Origin: Phycisphaeraceae bacterium
GTDB taxonomy: Bacteria > Planctomycetota > Phycisphaerae > Phycisphaerales > SM1A02
Reading direction: 5' to 3'
Assembly (NCBI GenBank): GCA_004213555.1
Contig: SHAP01000011.1
Span: forward strand, 1 to 59,909
Length of the DNA stretch: 59,909 nt
Shown here piece by piece: positions 1 to 7,803 of the stretch. The notes under the pieces are model-generated. The model had not been told where the DNA came from. It did not search any database and was given only the letters and a program-made list of their open reading frames with translations. The position numbers and the translations under genes are program-made. Position 1 is the stretch's first letter; every line of letters starts with the position of its first letter.

Positions 1-266
1 TGGTATCCGTGCCTGTGGAGTATCTTGAAGGGACCATCCGGGTCGATCCTCTTGAATTGGATGTCACAGGTCTAAAGGACCTGCAGGTCGAGATCGACTC
101 GTATCCTGGGCGTGACAAACTCGCCTCCACCACGCTGAACCTCCGCATTCGCAAAAAGAATGACGCCGCCCCCGGCTTTGGCCTGGAGCGTCTCTTGGTT
201 CGGGGGACGGTTTCCGGTCTGGATCAAGAAATCCAATTGTTCCACTCGTACCGCCCAGAGAACTGA
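1..266 (+). CDS. C-terminal fragment of an unknown protein
   Basis: The frame is open from the first bases of the window to a TGA at 264-266, so this is probably the 3' end of a gene that begins upstream. The GTG at position 9 is only the first possible start inside the window. The visible 85-87 residues alternate charged and hydrophobic positions and look like beta-strand-rich sequence. I do not recognise a family and no catalytic motif is visible. A terminator-like hairpin follows immediately, so the gene probably ends its transcription unit. Confidence 0.45.
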   Translation, partial: VSVPVEYLEGTIRVDPLELDVTGLKDLQVEIDSYPGRDKLASTTLNLRIRKKNDAAPGFGLERLLVRGTVSGLDQEIQLFHSYRPEN

Positions 267-270
267 TTCG

Positions 271-303
271 ACCGCTCTTCCTGTTCCCACAGGGCGGTTT
301 TGG
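271..303 (+). terminator. Probable rho-independent terminator after the first gene
   Basis: ACCGC (271-275) pairs with GCGGT (294-298), and an inner stem CCTGT/ACAGG (280-284/289-293) closes a four-base loop. Four unpaired bases bulge on the 5' side, and TTTT lies at the stem end. The position 5 bases after the stop codon fits termination of the upstream gene. Confidence 0.45.
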
Positions 304-361
304 AGTTCGACCGGTAACTTTGGCTTGCGACACCCGTGAGTCGGGCTAACTTTCCTTCGTT

Positions 362-1918
362 ATGACTCGATTTGCTTTCTGCAGCACTCTGGCTTTGGTT
401 CAAGGCTTGACCTTCGCCGACCATCCCTCTTGGAACTTCTTGGGATATTGGGACCTTCAGGATCGGCTTGGGAGCGCGACGCCAACCGGCGCCGGGGTTG
501 TCATTGGTCAAGTGGAAGCTGGCAATGGCCAACAGTATTTGCCCAATACCAATGAGGCCCAGTTCGAAAATTTGATCATCACGCCCATGAGCGGCGCGGG
601 AACAACCCTCAACCACGCCAACACGGTGGGCAAGTACAACTACGGTTCCGATTGGTCAATCGCGCCGGGGATTTCTGAGACCAAGGTCTGGAACGCCATA
701 GAGTTCATTCAAGGCGGATTTTTACGACTGGGCGGTGGGTCTCCCTTGCCCAATCCCGGGTGCGAGGTGATCAATCAGTCTTGGGTGGCAGGCTCGGGCA
801 GTGCTGCTTTTGAACGCGAGATTCTTCGCCGACAGGATTACCAAACTGTCCGTGACGATGTTTTGTCCGTTGTGGGCATGCCCAATGGCGGAGGCAGTCT
901 GTCAGACACATTGATGTGGGCGGGCTGGAACAGCATTTCGGTGGGCACTCGCGATGAATCACATGAGTCCGGTGAAACCTCGTCCAGTTCTGATGGTGCC
1001 GGTCGGCAAAAGCCATTCATGGTCGCTCCAGGAAGTCTGGTGTCTTGGTCAGTGCCGATGGTGACGGCTTCCGTGGCCGTGTTGATCGAGACCATTGAGA
1101 CCGATCCGAACCTTTCGGCGGATGCTGATGCGAAGAAACCTGAAGTATTGAAGGCTGTTCTGGGAGCCTCTGCCACCCACTCTCGTTTGGGTGCGGTGAA
1201 CTGGAGCAATGCTCCCGTTTCCAGTGGTCCTGACCGAGGCTTCAGCAGCAAACCACTTGATCCGGTGGTGGGCACCGGAACGTGCAACATCGACCGAGCC
1301 CATCGGGTGATGACCGGCGGTCGGTTTGATGGCGAGATCGCACCATTTGGGCCAGCGGCCCCGGCAAGTGGATGGGGTTCCGTGCCACTGGCTTTTGGCC
1401 AGTCTCGGTGGTTCCGCTTTGATCTTTCAGAAACTGCAGACTCCTTCTCGTTTCTTACCACCTGGAACCGTGATGTGCGGGTTGGTTTTTCTCAAGTCTT
1501 CGCACCCAACCTTTCGGTCACAATGTTCCGGGAAACCAATGGCGAGTTGTCTCCGATGCGAGGGGAAGCAGGTGCCGCGTTCTACAGCGCGGGCAATGTG
1601 GCCAGTGATGCTCCCGTGGACAATGTGGAACACCTCTACATTGAAGATTTGACCGCGGGGACATATTGGGTTCAGATTTCTCGACAAGACACCGCACCCA
1701 CCGAGCCGTCGGCGTGGCCGTTTGCTGTGGCTTGGCTGCATCCTGAATCCATCCCAAATTTTGATCCGGCCGACATCAATCAGGACGGGTTGGTGGATTT
1801 CCAAGACCTGCTGTTGCTGCTGGGCGACTACGGTGCGGTCGGAGGTCCATCTGATGTGAATGGTGACGGCTTGGTGGATTTCCAAGACCTGGTCGCACTT
1901 CTCGCCGTCTGGAGCTGA
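362..1918 (+). CDS. Secreted subtilase-like (S8-fold) protein with C-terminal dockerin-like repeats
   Basis: The 518-residue protein has a short hydrophobic N-terminus (about 1-19) consistent with export. It carries a diverged subtilisin pattern in the right order: VIGQVEAGNG near 47-56 where the catalytic Asp should be (Glu52 takes its place), HANTVG with His85, an oxyanion-hole-like PNGGG with Asn175, and LVSWSVP with Ser228 replacing GTSxAxP. Residues about 471-518 form two dockerin type I-like calcium loops (DINQDGLVDF and DVNGDGLVDF). This tail is typical of secreted Phycisphaerae proteins. Glu in place of Asp raises doubt about protease activity, so it may be a degenerate or unusual member. 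The gene stands alone and converges on the ribosomal protein operon. Confidence 0.7.
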   Translation: MTRFAFCSTLALVQGLTFADHPSWNFLGYWDLQDRLGSATPTGAGVVIGQVEAGNGQQYLPNTNEAQFENLIITPMSGAGTTLNHANTVGKYNYGSDWSIAPGISETKVWNAIEFIQGGFLRLGGGSPLPNPGCEVINQSWVAGSGSAAFEREILRRQDYQTVRDDVLSVVGMPNGGGSLSDTLMWAGWNSISVGTRDESHESGETSSSSDGAGRQKPFMVAPGSLVSWSVPMVTASVAVLIETIETDPNLSADADAKKPEVLKAVLGASATHSRLGAVNWSNAPVSSGPDRGFSSKPLDPVVGTGTCNIDRAHRVMTGGRFDGEIAPFGPAAPASGWGSVPLAFGQSRWFRFDLSETADSFSFLTTWNRDVRVGFSQVFAPNLSVTMFRETNGELSPMRGEAGAAFYSAGNVASDAPVDNVEHLYIEDLTAGTYWVQISRQDTAPTEPSAWPFAVAWLHPESIPNFDPADINQDGLVDFQDLLLLLGDYGAVGGPSDVNGDGLVDFQDLVALLAVWS

Positions 1919-1933
1919 CCACGGCACATCGCA

Positions 1934-1970
1934 CAAAACAAACCAACCCGCGTCAAAGACGCGGGTTGGT
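1934..1970 (-). terminator. Terminator of the rplKAJL operon
   Basis: A perfect 13-bp stem, ACCAACCCGCGTC (1942-1954) with GACGCGGGTTGGT (1958-1970), closes an AAA loop. Read on the minus strand it is followed by a T-rich run (TGTTTTGTGC), as expected for an intrinsic terminator of the leftward rplL gene. The plus side lacks a T-tract, so any effect on the convergent subtilase gene would be weaker. Confidence 0.8.
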
Positions 1971-2012
1971 GCAGTTCCAATATTGGAATTGAAGGCTGGA
2001 TGGGGAAAGGTC

Positions 2013-2438
2013 TTACTTGACCTCGACCTCGGCGCCAGCTTCCTTGAGCTCTTCGGCGAGCTTGTCGGCTTCGTCCTTGGAGACCTTCTCTTTGATGGGC
2101 TTTGGAGCGCCATCGACGAGTTCTTTGGCTTCTTTCAGACCGAGACCGGTCGCGCCGCGGACGGCCTTGATGACGGCAATCTTGTTGCCACCAGCAGCGG
2201 CGAGAATGACGTCGAATTCAGTTTGCTCTTCAGCACCGCCGCCGCCTTCGTCACCACCACCAGCACCGGCCATCATGACCGCGCCGCCAGCAGCAGGCTC
2301 GATGCCGTAGGCATCCTTCATGTAATCGGCGAGATCAACGGCTTCCTTCAAAGTGAGGGAGGCAATCGAGTCACCGAGTTCGGTGATTTTTGCGTCGAAG
2401 GTCTTGGCTTCGGCTTCAGTGGTTGCTTCTTCAGACAT
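2013..2438 (-). CDS. rplL: 50S ribosomal protein L7/L12
   Basis: L12 forms the flexible ribosomal stalk that recruits translational GTPases. The 141-residue protein has the acidic helical N-terminal dimerisation domain, an Ala/Gly-rich hinge (about 50-70, unusually glycine-rich) and the conserved C-terminal domain with KIAVIKAVR and [15 protein letters not shown] start at ATG 2438, preceded by AAGGAG at good spacing; the longer in-frame ORF only reads through the leader. It is the last gene of the operon. The 105-base spacer to rplJ contains two small hairpins (stems at 2485-2500 and 2506-2522) that could adjust L12 output or be processing sites. No rpoB follows. Confidence 0.97.
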   Translation of the reverse strand: MSEEATTEAEAKTFDAKITELGDSIASLTLKEAVDLADYMKDAYGIEPAAGGAVMMAGAGGGDEGGGGAEEQTEFDVILAAAGGNKIAVIKAVRGATGLGLKEAKELVDGAPKPIKEKVSKDEADKLAEELKEAGAEVEVK

Positions 2439-2543
2439 GGTGATTTGCTCCTTTGAGCACTTGGGGTCGATTCCGCCCGAGAGGAGCCGCACGCGCGGCT
2501 TTTAACCCGAGGGCCAGTCGGGACGGGAAGTCGTCTTGATGGA

Positions 2544-3092
2544 TCAGCCGATCTTGGCGATGGTCTCGCCGCTTTCGAGCTTCTCCTGAATGGTTTTGAT
2601 GACACCGAGGATTCGGCCACCGGCACCCTTGGCGGCACCCAACACGTTGGCCCCTGGGGCGAGAACGAGCTGGACCACTTTGGCTTGGGCCTCTTCCTTG
2701 GTGGGGAAATCGGACAAACGCTTGACGCCGGCTTCGCCTTCAAACAGGTTGCCGTCGAGCACGGCGCCCTTGAGGGAAATGTCGGGGTGCTGCTTGACGG
2801 CTTTCATCACCGCGCGGGCGGCGTTCACGACGGAGTCGCCGCCGTAGACAAAGGCCGATGGCCCCGTCATCAGATCGTTGATCGGGCCCAAGTTGTGGTC
2901 GGCATCGAAGCTGCCTTTGACCAGCGTGTTGCGGACCACGCTTATGCGGATCCCAGCTTCGGCGAGTTCAGAACGGATGGCGTTGTTGTCGTTGGCTTCG
3001 ATGCCGCGGATGTCCACGAGAACCACGCCGTCCAGATCGCCAAAGCGATCGGCGTAGTCGTCCATCATCATTTGCTTGATTGGTTTGCTCAT
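2544..3092 (-). CDS. rplJ: 50S ribosomal protein L10
   Basis: L10 anchors L12 dimers to the 23S rRNA GTPase-associated region. The 182-residue protein begins MSKPIKQMMMDDY and has the family pattern of an N-terminal RNA-binding domain with a VVDIRG-type strand, VRNTLVKGSF, a GPSAFVYG segment, and an Ala/Gly-rich hinge before the C-terminal L12-binding helix. Length is normal for L10. It lies 16 bases downstream of rplA and upstream of rplL, the standard order. Confidence 0.96.
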   Translation of the reverse strand: MSKPIKQMMMDDYADRFGDLDGVVLVDIRGIEANDNNAIRSELAEAGIRISVVRNTLVKGSFDADHNLGPINDLMTGPSAFVYGGDSVVNAARAVMKAVKQHPDISLKGAVLDGNLFEGEAGVKRLSDFPTKEEAQAKVVQLVLAPGANVLGAAKGAGGRILGVIKTIQEKLESGETIAKIG

Positions 3093-3108
3093 GATTGTGC
3101 TCCCGCGG

Positions 3109-3795
3109 TCAGACCGCGACTTGGACTCCGGGGGTCATGGTGGCGCTGATGACCACGCGACGGAAATACGCGCCTTTCAATACGGCGGGACGGGCTTTTT
3201 CCATCATCTTGAGGAAGAACTCGAGGTTCTCGACGAGGTCATCGTCGGAGAAGCTCAATTTGCCGATGATGCAGGCAACATTGCCACCATCGTCGTTGCG
3301 ATATTCGACCTTACCGGCCGAGAACTCTTGCACCGCGGTGACCACGTCGGGTGTCACGGTGCCGGCTTTGGGAGAAGGCATCAGGCCTTTGGGACCGAGC
3401 ACGCGACCGAGTGGAGAAACCACTCGCATTTGGTCGGGAGAGGCAATGGCCACATCGAAGTCCATCCAGCCTCCATTGACCTTTTCGACAAGCTCAGCGC
3501 CGCCGGCTTCAAGTGCACCGGCTTCCTTGGCCGCGGCCACTTTGTCATCGCCGCAGAAGCAAATCACGCGGGCGGTTTTGCCGGTGCCTTTTGGCATCGA
3601 GATGGAGCCACGGACTTGTTGGTCGGCTTGTTTGGGATCGATACCGAGGGAGCACACCACTTCGACCGACTGGTCAAACTTGGGCTGCTTGTAGCCACGC
3701 AGGGCGGCAATGGCTTCGGCGGGGGCGTGGATCTTGGCCTTGATGGCTTCATAGATTTCACGGTTGGCTTGGGTTCGTTTGCTGGTTTTTGGCAT
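3109..3795 (-). CDS. rplA: 50S ribosomal protein L1
   Basis: L1 forms the mobile stalk near the E site and in many bacteria represses its own operon. The 228-residue protein contains the L1 features: a lysine-rich N-terminus, KFDQSVEV near the start, [12 protein letters not shown], the [18 protein letters not shown] signature, and YRNDDGGNV near the end. Start at ATG 3795 (MPKTSKRT), because the upstream residues of the long ORF are non-conserved and overlap rplK. The rplK stop at 3797-3799 is one base away, indicating tight coupling. Confidence 0.97.
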   Translation of the reverse strand: MPKTSKRTQANREIYEAIKAKIHAPAEAIAALRGYKQPKFDQSVEVVCSLGIDPKQADQQVRGSISMPKGTGKTARVICFCGDDKVAAAKEAGALEAGGAELVEKVNGGWMDFDVAIASPDQMRVVSPLGRVLGPKGLMPSPKAGTVTPDVVTAVQEFSAGKVEYRNDDGGNVACIIGKLSFSDDDLVENLEFFLKMMEKARPAVLKGAYFRRVVISATMTPGVQVAV

Positions 3796-3796
3796 C

Positions 3797-4225
3797 TCAG
3801 AGTCCCTCCACCGCGACACCCATGGAACGGGCCGTACCAGCGATGGTGCGGGCGGCGGCGTCCAGTTCGAACGCGTTCATGTCAGCGAACTTTTCGCGAG
3901 CAATGTCGCGGCAGTCGTCAAAGCTGATGGTGCCCACGATTTCGGAACCGATTTCGGATGCGCCTTTCTTGACCTTGGCTTTTTCCATGATCAAGGTCGA
4001 AGCGGGCGAGCTTTTGATTTCAAGCTCGAACGAGCGGTCTTCGAACACCGTCACGACACAACCGACAAGTTTGCCGTTGAGTTCGCGGGTGGCGTCGTTG
4101 AATTGGGTGATGAATTGTCCTGGGTTCACGCCATTGGCGCCCAGAACAGGTCCCAGTGGCGGAGCGGGAGTCGCTTGCCCACCGGGAGCCATCAGTTTGA
4201 ATTGAGTAGTGATCTTCTTGGCCAC
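3797..4225 (-). CDS. rplK: 50S ribosomal protein L11
   Basis: L11 binds the GTPase-associated rRNA and participates in factor binding and stringent-response sensing. The 142-residue protein begins AKKITTQFKLMAPGGQATPAPPLGP and contains the canonical GANGVNPGQF segment. The start is a GTG at 4225, chosen because the family begins at exactly this motif and GGAGGAG lies upstream. It is the first gene of the rplKAJL operon. The usual nusG neighbour is missing, and a flavin reductase gene lies 167 bases upstream. Confidence 0.97.
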   Translation of the reverse strand: MAKKITTQFKLMAPGGQATPAPPLGPVLGANGVNPGQFITQFNDATRELNGKLVGCVVTVFEDRSFELEIKSSPASTLIMEKAKVKKGASEIGSEIVGTISFDDCRDIAREKFADMNAFELDAAARTIAGTARSMGVAVEGL

Positions 4226-4340
4226 AGGTGTTTCTCCTCCCACCCGGTGCCAAGTTCTGGACCGTGGCGTGGTCCAGGGCATCCGAGCGGTTCGTTCGGG
4301 GATGCTGCCCCTTGGGGCAACGGAAGTTGTCGAATCGCCC

Positions 4341-4368
4341 AGTGTAGCGATCCCCAAGCCATTCGCAA
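4341..4368 (-). promoter_or_regulatory. Candidate sigma-70 promoter for rplKAJL
   Basis: On the minus strand TTGCGA (4363-4368) and TACACT (4341-4346) are separated by 16 bases, each matching the consensus hexamers at four of six positions. It lies in the 167-base gap before rplK, where a promoter is needed because the upstream gene is unrelated. A small TGCCCC-AA-GGGGCA hairpin follows in the leader. Sequence inspection only. Confidence 0.35.
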
Positions 4369-4392
4369 TGGTTCGGGGGAACTTTGGGGGTG

Positions 4393-5040
4393 TTATCGGG
4401 CCTTGGGGATGAAACGATCTTGGGTGCGAACCCATTCGGACCCACCCATGCGACCCACCGCGGCCAATTTGGCCGGATCGGGTCGGCCTTTGTCATCCAA
4501 GATGTCGTCCTGAAGGTGGATGCGTCGCACCAAGCCAAAAACCAAGGACCCTGTGAATGGGCCATTCCAAAGATGGGCCACCCGTTTGGGCAGTTGGTCG
4601 ATCACTTCGGCGGTTTCACATTCCAAACTCCAAGCTGCACTGGCCAAGCGGGGGGCGGCGATCAGGTCGGCGGGCATGGGCGTCAGCCCGGTGTGTTCAA
4701 ATTCAGAGGCTTCCGGGGGCAAGTCGGCGGCGGTGGCAAAAACCGCATCGGCGTTTTCTTCCGTGGCGGCATTGATGGTGAAGCAGCCAGTACCACCATC
4801 TTCCGGAGGTCGGCAATTGGCGAGGGTGTCTTTGTCGGTGCCATCAGGACGTTGGGCCGGGCCGATCATCACCGTGAAGGGGGTGCTGGTGACGGCATTG
4901 AAACAAGAGAACGGGGCAAGATTCAGCAGTCCGGATTTGGAAACTGTTCCGACCACCGCGATGGGACGCGGTACGACCGTGTTGATCATCAGCCCGTAAC
5001 GATCCCGAGGGGAAAGATCGGCGGGATCAACGACAGTCAT
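4393..5040 (-). CDS. Flavin reductase-like domain protein (DIM6/NTAB family)
   Basis: The 215-residue protein matches the FMN-binding split-barrel flavin reductase family: RYGLMINTVVPRPIAVVGT near residues 13-31, LNLAPFSCFNAVTSTPFTV in the flavin-binding region, and a TVMIGPA strand. Such proteins bind FMN and either supply reduced flavin to monooxygenases or act as oxidoreductases; no partner monooxygenase is visible here. Its ATG overlaps the TGA of the amidohydrolase (5037-5040), so the two are probably translated together. The substrate cannot be inferred. Confidence 0.8.
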   Translation of the reverse strand: MTVVDPADLSPRDRYGLMINTVVPRPIAVVGTVSKSGLLNLAPFSCFNAVTSTPFTVMIGPAQRPDGTDKDTLANCRPPEDGGTGCFTINAATEENADAVFATAADLPPEASEFEHTGLTPMPADLIAAPRLASAAWSLECETAEVIDQLPKRVAHLWNGPFTGSLVFGLVRRIHLQDDILDDKGRPDPAKLAAVGRMGGSEWVRTQDRFIPKAR

Positions 5041-6227
5041 GCCAGTGGTTCCAACGCGAGACGCACCATGGTCTCCACGCCAAGGGGGATCGCTTGGTCA
5101 TTGAAGTCAAAGGTGGATTCATGGACGTTGGGCATGTCCATGCCTTCAGGGCAAAGCCCCAAGGCAAAGAAGCACGCTGGGACTTGTTCTCCGTAATACG
5201 AGAAATCCTCTGCGCCCATCACGGGGGCTTCCAGGGGACAAACGGCGTCTTGTCCTTTGGATTCTGCGATTTTGGCGTGCACCAAGTCCACCAGTTCGGG
5301 CACGTTGTTGGTGACGGGATATCCCGGGAACCAACGCAAGGTCGTTGCGCAACCAAATCCTTCGGCGACCGCTCCGGCCATCGACGCGATGCGGTCGCGC
5401 ATACGGGAACGGCTTTCGGGAAGAAGTGTTCGCACCGTTCCGCCCATGGTGGCGGTGCGGGGAATCACGTTGAACGCATCGCCAGCGTGGATCGCGGCCA
5501 CCGTCAGCACGACTGCATCCAAAGGATCCGATTCGCGGCTTACCAACGCTTGCAAGGCGGTGACAATATGGGCCGCGCACAGCACCGGGTCTTGGGCATA
5601 TTGCGGCGCGGCGGCGTGTCCTCCCGTTCCTTCGACCAACAATTCAAACCGATCTGCGGCGGCCAACATGGGGCCAGGAATGGAACCGGCTTGACCCAGC
5701 GGCATCTTGGGCCAACCGTGCAATCCAAACGCGCGGGCGGCCGGGGGTCCAATCACGGTGCCATCAAGGACCCCGTCCTCCACCATTTTGAGTCCACCAC
5801 CACCACCTTCTTCTGCAGGTTGGAAGCAGAAAAGCACAGGGTTGGGCAATTCGTTTTCTTCTGACATTTCTTTCAGAATGCGAGCCGCCCCCAGCAGGAT
5901 GCTGACGTGACCGTCGTGTCCGCACGCATGCATTTTCCCTTCGATGGTGCTGGCGTAGGGAAGACCGGTTTCCTCATGAATGGGGAGGGCGTCGATGTCT
6001 GCCCGAAGCAGGATGGCCTTGTCCCCTTTTCCAGGCAAGTATCCCAAGGTTCCGGTGCCACCACCCAAATCACCCACATGCTCAATGCCCAGCTCGGTGA
6101 GGTGTTTGCGGATGACTTCGGCGGTCCGGTGCTCGTGGTAGGCCAACTCTGGATGCCGGTGGATGTCGTGGCGAATCTCAATGAGATCGGGAACGATGGG
6201 ATCTATGCGTTCTGCGTGCGTGGTCAT
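5037..6227 (-). CDS. M20 family metallo-amidohydrolase (N-acyl-amino-acid hydrolase type)
   Basis: The 396-residue protein carries the M20D/hippurate-hydrolase signatures: RHDIHRHPELAYHEHRTA near the N-terminus, ALLRADIDALPI-type strand, the metal-binding HACGHDGH, PAEEGGGG with the catalytic glutamates, and GHAAAP of the lid domain. The family uses a di-metal centre to remove acyl groups from amino acids or conjugates. Start at ATG 6227 (MTTHAER); the longer ORF runs into the upstream release-factor-like gene. It lies 25 bases downstream of that gene and overlaps the flavin reductase start by four bases. Confidence 0.88.
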   Translation of the reverse strand: MTTHAERIDPIVPDLIEIRHDIHRHPELAYHEHRTAEVIRKHLTELGIEHVGDLGGGTGTLGYLPGKGDKAILLRADIDALPIHEETGLPYASTIEGKMHACGHDGHVSILLGAARILKEMSEENELPNPVLFCFQPAEEGGGGGLKMVEDGVLDGTVIGPPAARAFGLHGWPKMPLGQAGSIPGPMLAAADRFELLVEGTGGHAAAPQYAQDPVLCAAHIVTALQALVSRESDPLDAVVLTVAAIHAGDAFNVIPRTATMGGTVRTLLPESRSRMRDRIASMAGAVAEGFGCATTLRWFPGYPVTNNVPELVDLVHAKIAESKGQDAVCPLEAPVMGAEDFSYYGEQVPACFFALGLCPEGMDMPNVHESTFDFNDQAIPLGVETMVRLALEPLA

Positions 6228-6252
6228 ACCACAAGGATAGGGGACAAATCCC

Positions 6253-6783
6253 TCAACGCAGGCGGGGCAAACCCATGCTTTGTCGACCTTCGTTGACCAG
6301 ATCAAACGCGGCCTTGTCGTGCCGCAGCAACCGTGCGAGCTGGCTCATGGAAACGCCCAGAAGTCCTGCAGTGCCTGCCACATCCCAGCGTCGGGCCACG
6401 ATCACATCCAGAGCCTCGGCCAAGAGGGCGGGGTATTCGTAATGCTTGGGGTTCACTGGAAGCATGCGGCCTTGGCGGCGTTTTTCCCAGAGTTCACTGG
6501 GTCGATAGCGCTCGTGGTGAACAGAGGTGCGTACCACGCGGGCGAGACGGTCGCGCAAACGACGCAACGCCACCCGGCGATTGTCGGCTTGTTTGCGCAT
6601 CTCAGCCGCATGGGCCATCACACCCGTTGGTTCGTGAACGATTTCGCAAGCGGTGGCGACTTTGTTGCGCCGTTGACCCCCTGGACCGGTTCCTCGACCA
6701 AATTCCAACTTGCAATGACGCAGCAAGAGCTCTTCATCAATCGTGGAAGGGTGGGGCGCGTCAACCAGAAGGAATTCTTTCAT
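6253..6783 (-). CDS. Peptide chain release factor-like protein with GGQ motif
   Basis: The 176-residue protein contains a class I release-factor catalytic domain: GRGTGPGGQRRNKVATA (about 29-45) with the GGQ that triggers peptidyl-tRNA hydrolysis, then the usual basic helix region. It lacks the codon-recognition domains of RF1/RF2, like the rescue factors ArfB or the ICT1 group. Unlike ArfB it has no long Lys/Arg-rich tail. Residues about 120-165 instead form a helical segment resembling a helix-turn-helix (VAGTAGLLGVSMSQLARLLR). It sits three bases after tsaD in a minus-strand run with translation-related genes. A ribosome rescue role is inferred. Confidence 0.8.
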   Translation of the reverse strand: MKEFLLVDAPHPSTIDEELLLRHCKLEFGRGTGPGGQRRNKVATACEIVHEPTGVMAHAAEMRKQADNRRVALRRLRDRLARVVRTSVHHERYRPSELWEKRRQGRMLPVNPKHYEYPALLAEALDVIVARRWDVAGTAGLLGVSMSQLARLLRHDKAAFDLVNEGRQSMGLPRLR

Positions 6784-6786
6784 GGG

Positions 6787-7803
6787 TTACCTCGGGCTCG
6801 CGGCCAACGACAGCGGCGCTGGTCCTTCTTCACTCAGACGCATCCATCCCAACCCTGCCACCATGGCGGCATTGTCGACACACCATTTCATCGGAGGAAC
6901 CCGGAGCACCAATTTTTCTTCTTGAGCAAAAGTCTCCAGTTCCTTCCGCAGACGAGAGTTGGCACTGACTCCACCACCGATCAACAGTGATTTGACGTCG
7001 GGGTGCTCTTGTCGCGCTCGGCGGAGTCCTCGAATCAAGGTTCGCACCGCCGTTTTCTGAAACGAGGCCGCGGCATCCGCGCGCTCTTGAGCTGAGAGTG
7101 AATCAGGCTCTCGGATGGCTGTTCCTGGCAACCCCAAGACTCCGTAACGCACGGCCGTTTTGAGACCACTGAACGAAAAATCAAGGGGCCGTCCCTTCAG
7201 ATTTGGCATGGGGAATTGGTGTGCCTCGTCGTTCCCGTGCTGAGCGGCACGGTCCACCCGAACCCCACCCGGCCATCCCAAACCCAACAACGCGGCGGCT
7301 TTGTCGTAGGCCTCGCCGACGGCATCGTCAATGGTCCGCCCCAAGATGGTGCACCGAAAAGGCGCATCCACCCGGTACAAACTTGTATGTCCACCGCTGA
7401 CGACCAGTCCCAGGGCTGGCCAAGGTGGCGACGATTGTTCCAGAAGCCCCGACCACAAGTGCGCTTCCACGTGGTGCACCCCGATCAGGGGAATGCCCAG
7501 TCGCCAAGCGACACTTTTGGCGGCAGCCACGCCAACCAAAACTGAGCCAATAAGACCGGGTCGGTGGGCCACGGCGACAGCATCGATCTCGGAGAAAGAA
7601 GTGTTTGCTTCGATCAGTGCGCGGTCGGCGATTCTTCCGATGCGTTCGGCGTGCGCACGTCCTGCGATTTCCGGGACCACGCCTCCATAAGTCTCATGCA
7701 GTTCGTCCTGTGATTGCACCATCGATGCCAAGACGCGGTGTCCGTCTTCTACCACCGCGACTGCAGTCTCATCGCAACTGGATTCAAAACCCAACACCCT
7801 CAT
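6787..7803 (-). CDS. tsaD: tRNA N6-adenosine threonylcarbamoyltransferase
   Basis: TsaD transfers the threonylcarbamoyl group to A37 of ANN-decoding tRNAs (t6A). The 338-residue protein has the ASKHA-fold start VLGFESSCDETAVAVVEDG, the metal-binding HHVEAH segment (about 112-117), LGLVVSGGHTSLY, and GGVSANSRLR near the C-terminus. Length is normal. Its ATG overlaps the S41 protease TGA (7800-7803). One of the window's own tRNAs, tRNA-Thr(CGU), reads an ANN codon and is a plausible substrate. Confidence 0.96.
   Translation of the reverse strand: MRVLGFESSCDETAVAVVEDGHRVLASMVQSQDELHETYGGVVPEIAGRAHAERIGRIADRALIEANTSFSEIDAVAVAHRPGLIGSVLVGVAAAKSVAWRLGIPLIGVHHVEAHLWSGLLEQSSPPWPALGLVVSGGHTSLYRVDAPFRCTILGRTIDDAVGEAYDKAAALLGLGWPGGVRVDRAAQHGNDEAHQFPMPNLKGRPLDFSFSGLKTAVRYGVLGLPGTAIREPDSLSAQERADAAASFQKTAVRTLIRGLRRARQEHPDVKSLLIGGGVSANSRLRKELETFAQEEKLVLRVPPMKWCVDNAAMVAGLGWMRLSEEGPAPLSLAASPR

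Noticed and set aside
838..1461. 207-residue minus-strand ORF inside the subtilase-like gene
   Set aside because: It is antisense, without a ribosome-binding site or recognisable domain.
3076..5196. Long plus-strand ORFs (up to 283 residues) opposite rplA, rplK and the flavin reductase gene
   Set aside because: They are antisense shadows of conserved genes, show no family features and arise from the GC-rich codon use.
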